Shown in pieces: positions 7,201-12,703 of a stretch of DNA of 12,703 nt. The notes beneath the pieces were generated by a model. The model was not told the DNA's origin. It made no database searches and saw only the letters and a list, made by a program, of their open reading frames with translations. The translations under genes were made by a program, and so were the position numbers. How positions within the stretch are numbered: position 1 is the first letter of the stretch; the number at the start of each line of letters is the position of its first letter. Source of the stretch: Cephalothrix simula. Taxonomy: Eukaryota > Nemertea > Palaeonemertea > Archinemertea > Cephalotrichidae. Location: contig JAXIUW010182181.1 in the NCBI GenBank assembly GCA_035591015.1, forward strand, positions 1 to 12,703, given 5' to 3'.

Positions 7201-8569
7201 TGAATATGGGAAATCGAAATTTATTCTCAACTACATTTCTGTTCGCTGAATTTGATGTTATTAAGATAATGATGATCAATAATTTATGCAAGGAAGCCAT
7301 CTTGAATAAATTTAATTAAAAATTACTCACATAATAAAATATAGACCGGAACACATCTCTACCAGTAATTCACTCGATAAGGTAATTCTTGGTTCATCCA
7401 CAAATTTTACACCTTTTTTACTGGACTTCCCAGAAGTGAGAGCTGGCCCATTCAAATCTTTGGTCCCTAGGTTTTCAAAACCAGTCCGGGAGAGACTAAA
7501 AGGGAAAGAAACACAAATAAGCAGACCAGGATATTTTAGGACAATTTGCCTTTGATCGGTAAATTTACACAGACCAGAGCATTTGAGAACAAAAAAGATA
7601 GTTAAGATTCAAAAGGAACTTTGTTTGTCATCTAGCTGGCTAATGTAGAAGATCCAACACGGATCAATTCCGCATGACAAAGACTAATCATGCCCGAATT
7701 CGATGATTTGATAAGTAAAGATTGACCGAAACGGTGAATGTTAGTCACTTAATTAACAAGGATTCCTTCGCGCTCACGTATCAAGATCCCTGGAACCTGG
7801 GAGTTTAGGAAGACTTATGAAGTCAAAAAACATTCTTAAATCGCAACTTGGATCCGATTCAATTTTTTAAGTAAATTACGATATTAGAAAGAGCGTATCA
7901 TTAAATTTATGTATCATAGCAACTATCCTAAATGCATAATATATTTTTAATTTTTAAATTATGCATAGCGGCCATTTTGAATACATTATAAACTTTAATT
8001 TATGGATAGTCTGGTTCCCTGATCCCGAAAGCCATTTTGAATACTAATGAGGGGGGGGGGATTTGATTGTTGAAAATGTATCTTTAAGAGTGTTGGGAAA
8101 TAACAAAATAGCAAGGGATAAGCAGTATGCAATGATAAACAAGAAGATGGTCAACTCATTTCCAACACATATTTCAAAGATGAGAAATAATGAGATTATT
8201 ACCCTCACTCTTTTGAAGATATATTTTCCACAATTGATGTGCGATTTTTTTTTCGTTTTCTCCCTCATTAGTATTCAAAATGGCTGACACCTCACCTGAG
8301 AACCAGACTAATTTATGGATGGCGGCCATTGATAATTGACTGGTGCCTTACCTTATGCATGCTCTGCATAGTGTCTGATGGGATCGTGGAGACAAATTTC
8401 CAATACTTGAATTATAGCTGTTCAAGATGAAGGTAACAACTGTCAGCCGATTTTGTGCATTGATGCGGTCCACTTGTGGGAAAGGACCGTACTTGTAGAC
8501 CTGAGTCTCCCCTTGGTCATGCCGTGAGAGGGCGCTTTCAGATAGCGACAACGATGCGATTGAATATGG
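3739..8569 (-). CDS. FAM126A: Hyccin (FAM126 family), 3' portion of a split gene, five exons, N-terminus missing
   Basis: The model joins 8569-8352, 7495-7331, 7179-7092, 5630-5468 and 4205-3739 on the minus strand (218+165+88+163+467 = 1101 nt, 366 residues plus stop). Every intron is GT..AG, and the phases (2, 2, 0, 1) agree at all four junctions, which is unlikely by chance. From memory of human hyccin, the matches are in order: SESALSRH (human TESALSQH), INAQNRLTVVTFIL (human LTAQNRFEVLTFLL), MCSGLYFI (human MLTGIYFA), LLVTNAIHNSL (human LLVANAIKASL) and LTPSTSTSSFTKNAITNASF (human [18 protein letters not shown]). Hyccin binds TTC7 and supports PI4KA, which makes PI4P at the plasma membrane; loss of FAM126A in people causes hypomyelination with congenital cataract. 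About 160 N-terminal residues, by comparison with human, are not seen. A single invertebrate gene would be equally related to FAM126A and FAM126B, so the symbol marks the family only. Confidence 0.9.
4206..5467 (-). other. Hyccin intron between exons d and e (1262 bp)
   Basis: Bounded by GTAAAT and ttttcag on the minus strand. It contains a C-rich block with TCTGACA repeats (4396-4482) and a more GC-balanced stretch at about 4220-4790 that differs from the surrounding AT-rich DNA and looks like old repeat-derived sequence. The rest (4800-5467) is AT-rich with nothing recognisable. Confidence 0.8.
4396..4482. repeat. TAACTAATCTGACA repeat cluster
   Basis: Copies of TAACTA(A/G)TCTGACA begin at 4396, 4417 and 4468, with a weaker copy (TAAGCTGACA) near 4454. 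The first two are 21 bp apart. CCCACC words lie on both sides. A related cluster ends the window at 12666-12699. Confidence 0.6.
5468..5630 (-). CDS. FAM126A: Hyccin exon d
   Basis: Acceptor ttttgttttag|GTCACTAATG at 5630; donor TTACCAG|GTAAATT at 5468/5467. It opens in phase 0 with VTNAIHNSL, continuing directly from ANVLL in exon c (human LLVANAIKASL). It then gives QKSRGPGRLQDGEMG, LSIALTPSTSTSSFTKNAIT and NASFRARKLP. The last match is the human [20 protein letters not shown] region, the C-terminal border of the conserved domain. One base (G) is carried over and completed by AC of exon e to give Asp. Confidence 0.9.
5775..5804. repeat. 30-bp near-palindrome, copy 1
   Basis: GCGGCCATTTT, an AT-rich centre, then AAAAATGGCGGCC: almost its own reverse complement. 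It agrees with 5941-5970 at 25 of 30 positions. Confidence 0.6.
5861..5899 (+). repeat. (AATTG)n microsatellite
   Basis: Seven perfect AATTG units followed by AATT, within a hyccin intron. Confidence 0.95.
5941..5970. repeat. 30-bp near-palindrome, copy 2
   Basis: GCGACCATCTT, AAAATT, CAAAATGGCAGAC. Same orientation as copy 1, 166 bp away, with the (AATTG)n microsatellite in between. It could be the remnant of one end of a small element. Confidence 0.55.
7092..7179 (-). CDS. FAM126A: Hyccin exon c (88 nt)
   Basis: Acceptor tttgtattctcag|ATATAATTCC at 7179; donor TTACTC|GTAAGT at 7092/7091, a near-consensus donor. One base completes the split Ile codon, then exactly 29 codons bring the exon to phase 0. 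It encodes YNSNPELGTQAVSAIQERAS followed by YELYANVLL, which aligns with human hyccin [20 protein letters not shown] then QLELYPEPLL. The conserved LELY/YELY and LL positions are near the end of the folded domain. Confidence 0.9.
7180..7330 (-). other. Hyccin intron between exons b and c (151 bp)
   Basis: The shortest intron of the gene, from GTGAGTAATT to ttgtattctcag on the minus strand. It splits an Ile codon (phase 2). No features inside. Confidence 0.85.
7331..7495 (-). CDS. FAM126A: Hyccin exon b
   Basis: Acceptor tttcccttttag|TCTCTCCCGG at 7495; donor TTTATTAT|GTGAGT at 7331/7330. The first base completes the Ser codon from exon a; the last two bases (AT) begin an Ile codon completed in exon c. 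It encodes residues 74-127. The first half (LSRTGFENLGTKDLNGPALT and the following Ser/Lys-rich stretch) is variable compared with human. The second half, LSSELLVEMCSGLYFI, aligns with human VSSGFMVQMLTGIYFA. The segment KKGVKFVDEPRI sits just before that conserved helix. Confidence 0.88.
7932..7966. repeat. 9-bp inverted repeat with AT-rich loop
   Basis: ATGCATAAT at 7932-7940 and ATTATGCAT at 7958-7966 flank a run of A and T. It lies just left of a GCCATTTTGAATAC word shared with the neighbouring transposon's arm. Confidence 0.5.
7997..8007. repeat. Left target-site duplication of the MITE
   Basis: AATTTATGGAT abuts the left terminal inverted repeat and is repeated exactly at the right end of the element. 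Confidence 0.8.
8008..8309. mobile_element. Miniature inverted-repeat transposon (MITE), 302 bp, with 11-bp target duplication
   Basis: The ends are perfect 10-bp inverted repeats: AGTCTGGTTC at 8008-8017 and GAACCAGACT at 8300-8309. They are flanked on both sides by the same 11 bases, AATTTATGGAT (7997-8007 and 8310-8320). Inside, a perfect 24-bp inverted pair (8030-8053 and 8262-8285, AGCCATTTTGAATACTAATG plus AGGG) and weaker inverted similarity (about 8066-8097 with the right arm near 8200-8240) extend the arms to roughly 100 bp. There is no transposase, so it is non-autonomous. A 9-11 bp target duplication with long inverted ends fits Mutator-like elements best among known superfamilies; that assignment is inference. 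A 10-G tract lies in the left arm. Confidence 0.85.
8310..8320. repeat. Right target-site duplication of the MITE
   Basis: AATTTATGGAT follows the right terminal inverted repeat directly, identical to the copy at the left end, in direct orientation. Confidence 0.8.
8352..8569 (-). CDS. FAM126A: Hyccin exon a (first visible exon)
   Basis: Acceptor: the minus strand reads ctattttcag then CCATATTCA, so the exon opens in phase 0 with P-Y-S-I-A-S-L-S-L-S-E-S-A-L-S. Donor: ATAAG|GTAAGG at 8352/8351, leaving two bases of a split Ser codon (AG|T). It encodes residues 1-72 of the visible protein. These include the highly hyccin-like stretches SESALSRH, YGPFPQVDRINAQNRL and TVVTFILNSYNSSIG, ending TLCRACI. 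In human hyccin this region is the helical core of the conserved domain, and the human sequence just before it (KPSVYHE) should come from the next exon upstream, which I did not find. Beyond the acceptor the open frame continues only a short way, which supports the exon start. Confidence 0.9.
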
Positions 8570-9203
8570 CTGAAAATAGAATAAAGATAGACGTTAAAAA
8601 TAACCAAAATAACATTTCACTAGGCAATGATAACATCCCCTGGCATACCGGAATGCTAAAAATAGATAAAAAACGAAGTATTTAGATGCCGCTACAACTC
8701 TTTCATATTATAGAAAAAACTATAAACATGCCTTCTCGATTAAGGATAATGAAAAGTAATGTTGCAAAATTACTTTTCGATCTTAGTTTGATCCGGAAAA
8801 CATTTTCCTTTTGTTTTACAACGTCTGACATTTATTTTTGGTCAAAAAAATCGATTCAAGGGACAAGAGAATCATATTAGACGCCCATGTCTATCTACTT
8901 TACATCTCACTGTGTCTAATGGCATTATTTCAATGTCTACTTCGACCCAATTTTCCTATGACAGGTGCATAGTTTCTAGAAATAGATGTCTTAATCTCGA
9001 AACTAATTACTACGGAAAGGCGCTAATCGATGATGGATTAATGCCTAATCGATATTGATTAACGAATGAGCGAGGGAGAGTACGATTTCTGAATAGGTTC
9101 TCAGTTAGTGACATTAATTCCTTAAAGCCTCGCTTTTTTGCTAATCATTGAGTACAATATATCTTGTCAAAAGCTTTCTTTAAGGTCACATAGGCTATAG
9201 AAT

Positions 9204-9314
9204 ATTCTATTTAATTTACGTAACGAATCAGATTGTACGTAAATTTTTATGGAACTTTATTCTACTTAATTTACGCGACTTCAGGTTCTACACATTTATT
9301 TTACGCGACTTGCT
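9204..9314. repeat. Irregular repeat of TTCTAC..TTTACGCGACTT
   Basis: ATTCTATTTAATTTACGTAA (9204), ATTCTACTTAATTTACGCGA (9259) and TTCTACACATTTATTTTACG (9286) are diverged copies. The last two each run into CGCGACTT at 9274-9281 and 9304-9311. Confidence 0.45.
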
Positions 9315-9937
9315 CTTGAAGAAAATGTTATAATTTATGGCTAGAATGTAGAATAAAATACATCCCCTAATGCATCACGAAGCTTTATTTCTTAAGAATT
9401 GTCTAGGGTCTCAACACTAATGAAAATGAATTTCGTTCTTCGTCATTCGAAGACATCGTTTTACAAACAAAATAATGTTACTATACTTTATCCAAACATA
9501 CAAGGCAAGGAGACAGGTCCCTGAGAGATAGAATTGGTTTTCATTGATCCAGAGGACCTAGTCAATACCACATTCCGTATTCTCGACTAGAAAATCAGTC
9601 AACAGGAGAGACATAATGAATGAGAATCTCGTATATGGAATACTCAACTCTAATGCTTAACAACGATATCTGAGGAAACCAAAAAGAAATCAAGGTTAAG
9701 ACACACTTTTCTTCCATAATGAGAGAAATATATGACAAAAAGGTCAGAAGACCTTGTACTAGTAATGACGTTTTTGAAAAATGTGTACGAGTTTTGACGA
9801 TAATTTTAGTGCAAAATTCCACCGCCAGGTTATACATATCGGCCAAAATCAATCTAGGATTTCAACAAGATTACAAGAAATTCAGTTTTTCCTTTCTGGA
9901 GGCCAGATAAAACATGAGATGAGGTGAATAAATTTCT

Positions 9938-9950
9938 GGGGGGGGGGGGG
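9938..9950 (+). repeat. 13-base G tract
   Basis: An uninterrupted run of G in otherwise AT-rich DNA; similar runs occur at 8051-8060 and 12590-12600. Confidence 0.9.
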
Positions 9951-11400
9951 CATGTTGAGGCGGGCTTCCACTCAACAAATTTCCGCGCGGGACCAATTTA
10001 TGTGATTTTTTTCCGAAATTTCAAGAAATAATATAAATAGAACCTAAAAGATGCATTTAAAAGTCATTAAAAAAGATGAATGAACCGGATTTTCCCCCTG
10101 AACATCTGTTATAAAGAAGATGCCCCATCAGTGCTCATCCCCCTAATTCCCCTTAATTTTACCATCAACACGATGAAATCTCGTCCCCAAAAATAAAATG
10201 TTGATATTGTAACGTCGTAGATCCCTACTTTTTAGGAGAATGCGCATCCTGATTGCCAGAAACTACTTATGTGCAATTTAAAAGTGTATCCCTGATGCCA
10301 AACGGTGCAGCTACCTAGAATAACCTCTGAAAATTTCTGAAATACTTTTATCTGCCTCAAATCGGTGCCTGAAGAAAGAGGTCGAAAAAATGAGTTTTTT
10401 GTAATCGTTGATCCTGCCTCAGCAGCAATTTAGAAAGGATGAACGTGTATGCTTTGTGGTTAATCTTGTCACAGCACTCACTAATCAATTTTCGTTTTTC
10501 ATTAAAAAATATTTTCTTTTATGCTTGAAACTAATGATTTATGCCGAAAGCCTGTGAAAGTGGTGTAACGTCGAAGATTGACTTTGGCCGTCTTGTACAC
10601 GTATGTTCCATCCTAAAAATTATTAACTAGCTCCGGGTAATTTGCCGCTCACAACAAATGCATAGCTCTCTATTGCTATCGAAAAAACGGAAAAATAATT
10701 AACCTAAAAAAAAACTGAATAATGGCTATTTTAGCAAAACCGGAAGTAAAAATAAAAATGGCGGCGACAAAACTGGAAGTTCCCACAGGAAAATAGTCCA
10801 CCGCGTTAAAATGTGTTGACCATAAAAAGACATTTTAAAATCTTAAAAATCATAAAATCATAATCAATTATTTTGCGCGCGGAGCCCCTCGATAAATTAA
10901 TTTTATGATATTTCTTATATTGAAAAAATTTTAATTTCAATCCTGAGTTATATAATTTTTATCGGTGTCCGGTTACTTAGATGATAACAGATAACAAAAT
11001 AACAAACCCAGAGGGTTTTTAGAATTTTCACGAAAATTCAATAAAAATACAGGGTGTGGCATTTAATAAATCTGAAAAATATCGGACCTGGAGTTTAGAA
11101 AATCATTATATTTAAAAATGGCCTTAAGCCCTAAGGAATGACAATTGAAGATTAACAAGAATCCAGTCGATTAAATCAGAAAAAGAAAAAAATAGACCTA
11201 ATAAGTAAAGTAAGGATAGCTAATATAATGTAAGCTGCTTCCAGGATAATAGACCCCAGAGACATATAAAGCTGATTATCATTTCAGAAAGTGGCTACAT
11301 TATACCTAATGGTCCGGATACGACGATGATTTTCATCTTTCCATTAAGAAAAGACCCCGGGCAAAAGTATCATCGACAATACAAACTTATATACTTTAAC

Positions 11401-11464
11401 AATAGCAAGAAAAACCGAATAATAGCAAGAAACACCGAACAATCAATAGCAAGATAAAAATGAT
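11401..11464 (+). repeat. Tandem AATAGCAAGAAA repeat
   Basis: AATAGCAAGAAAAACCGAAT and AATAGCAAGAAACACCGAAC are adjacent 20-bp copies; a third AATAGCAAGATAAAA begins at 11445. ACCGAT words follow. Confidence 0.65.
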
Positions 11465-11762
11465 AAACCGATACTCTTAACACCGATACCGATTTAATCT
11501 CGATATCTCATTACAGAAAATATGTCCAGCTGGGACCTGGTTTTGAACGATGATAAATGTCCAACGTTCCTTCTGAAAAATTCATACGTCAAAATCTCCT
11601 TTTCTGTAAGAATATCTGCTTCATCATTTATTCATGTATGTTTTCTTTCTCAGGCTTTACATTTATAGATTCTCTCAAAAATGACAGAAAAGTTACACAA
11701 GAATACACCTTACTATTCAAGTAATGTTTTTGGTTTGTAAAAGGTTGAAAATTCTTTTAATC

Positions 11763-11795
11763 AAAGGCTGCACTGTCTACGTACGAGCAGCCTTT
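11763..11795. repeat. Perfect 9-bp stem with 15-base loop
   Basis: AAAGGCTGC at 11763-11771 and GCAGCCTTT at 11787-11795. No adjacent gene explains it, and the stem is too short for a typical microRNA precursor. Confidence 0.5.
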
Positions 11796-12665
11796 CTTTC
11801 AAGTTAATTAAGAGCATTGTCAAACGAATGTCGGTAGCTTTGTTCGATCATTATACCTAGGAGGGGATTTAAACTTCTTAAACATCACTCTTTATTGTCA
11901 ACTAAGACGCATTGATTTAAGATTTGCCTTAAGAAAATGGCGCACTTACTAAGTCAGCATTTGACAAGAGAACACAATAACCCACAGCACTAGGTCTAAT
12001 GAAAGGAAAAAAGGAGAAGTCGGATTATTCCCAAACATAATCTGGCATTTCCGCCGAAGGTAGTAATCAGGTTTATCATTGTATCTCCATCCATTAGTCG
12101 TATAATAATGTGCTGCTAGGGTTTCTTGGTCTCCGCTAAGGCTTCCTTGGCAAGTATTGGATGGAAAGTTAAAGAATTATTAAGCCATAGTCATTACTGC
12201 TGAACTAACATTAGCCTTTGGCAGAGAATATGCAATGACGTACAAAATTCGGTACAAATTCCCCTGCCCTTTCCGGAACATTTTTGGAAGATTTTATATA
12301 ACCAGAGGGATATGAAAGGGGTCTAACGTCAGATTTTAAAATTTCCCCGATTTTTAATTTAAATTTTTGCCCCTTCATACTCAACCAAAACATAAAATAG
12401 GATGAACACTCGACCAACGAGTAATTTTATTTTCTTTCATATAAAAAAAAATTCGCATCAAAATCCATTAAATATTTCTATGTAAATACCCATTTTAGTA
12501 GAGCAATTTTAAGCCCAGTATCAGGTCTTTGCTACTCCCTGAGGTTCGCAAAATTGAACCCAAAGTTTTCCGATTTTATACTCAAAGCAGGGGGGGGGGG
12601 TTGTTAGACAACTTCAGACACCTAGCGTCAGATTACTGAAATCTGGGTCTTGACATCCACCACCC

Positions 12666-12699
12666 AAATTATCTGACATTTGGTCAAGTTATCTGACAT
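12666..12699. repeat. TTATCTGACAT repeat at the window edge
   Basis: AAATTATCTGACAT (12666) and AAGTTATCTGACAT (12686) are 20 bp apart, with CCACCACCC just before. On the minus strand this block resembles the repeat cluster at 4396-4482, so both look like members of one dispersed family. The window cuts it off. Confidence 0.55.
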
Positions 12700-12703
12700 C
12701 GGC

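Larger units (their letters stand above)
7496..8351 (-). other. Hyccin intron between exons a and b (856 bp)
   Basis: Bounded by GTAAGG and tttcccttttag. Over a third of it is a 302-bp miniature transposon (8008-8309) close to the donor. 7496-7920 shows nothing recognisable; 7932-7966 is an AT-rich hairpin. Confidence 0.85.
8570..12703 (-). other. Upstream hyccin intron and/or 5' flank, no exon recognised
   Basis: More than 4 kb with no frame resembling the missing hyccin N-terminus. I looked on the minus strand for an exon ending in the PSVYHE-like segment that should precede exon a and did not find one. Within it: short repeats at 9204-9314 and 11401-11464, a hairpin at 11763-11795, G runs at 9938-9950 and 12590-12600, and a TCTGACA block at the end. 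The remaining stretches (8570-9200, 9315-11400, 11470-11760) hold nothing I can name. Confidence 0.6.

Noticed and set aside
8044-8287. Open frames of 74 codons on both strands over nearly the same interval
   Set aside because: They are mirror readings of the inverted-repeat transposon at 8008-8309, with no protein family resemblance.
8476-8880. Two consecutive plus-strand frames (69 and 64 codons)
   Set aside because: The first is antisense to hyccin exon a; the second is AT-rich with no recognisable content.
9595-9852. 85-codon minus-strand frame with hydrophobic stretches
   Set aside because: I tested it as a possible upstream hyccin exon, but it lacks the expected conserved block before exon a and has no matching splice borders. 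Another frame is open on the other strand (9719-9910).
12211-12417. 68-codon minus-strand frame
   Set aside because: No family resemblance and no splice support; surrounding sequence looks like repeat DNA.
1-12703. CRISPR array, bacterial operon, phage or viral genes
   Set aside because: No regularly spaced identical repeats with unique spacers and no dense intact genes; the split hyccin gene shows the DNA is from an animal nucleus.

Overview
This window looks like a piece of an AT-rich animal nuclear genome, most likely an invertebrate and plausibly an arthropod. It has spliceosomal introns with GT..AG borders, one interrupted conserved gene, short inverted-repeat transposons, microsatellites and long stretches without coding potential. 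There are no operons, ribosome binding sites or bacterial-type genes. The lineage is inferred; nothing in the sequence fixes the species.

The one gene I can support is on the minus strand. Five exons (8569-8352, 7495-7331, 7179-7092, 5630-5468, 4205-3739) join with matching phases at all four junctions into one open frame of 366 residues plus stop. I recognise it as the 3' part of a hyccin (FAM126/HYCC) gene. Hyccin is the scaffold partner of TTC7 in the plasma-membrane PI4KA (PI4KIII-alpha) complex. The part seen covers the second half of the conserved hyccin domain and a Lys/Ser/Glu-rich tail. The N-terminal exons are not seen, so they lie beyond 12703 or are too short or diverged to spot in the >4 kb upstream intron.

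Layout: 1-1260 is repeat-rich, with two foldback elements (about 440-771 and 906-1243, the latter flanked by TTAA). 1261-3740 is AT-rich non-coding DNA with tRNA-like fragments, a TATA-like box beside a perfect hairpin, 20-bp tandem repeats, and the probable 3' UTR of the hyccin gene. 3739-8569 is the visible hyccin gene. Its introns carry a repeat block with TCTGACA motifs, an (AATTG)n microsatellite flanked by a duplicated near-palindrome, and a complete miniature transposon (8008-8309). That transposon has perfect 10-bp ends and a perfect 11-bp flanking direct repeat, and it sits 42 bp inside the intron from a donor site. 8570-12703 is upstream intron or flank with scattered short repeats. 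The window ends in a second block of TCTGACA repeats related to the one in the gene.

I see no evidence for a new multi-gene system. The most informative observations are the hyccin gene model and the two or three well-bounded miniature elements.
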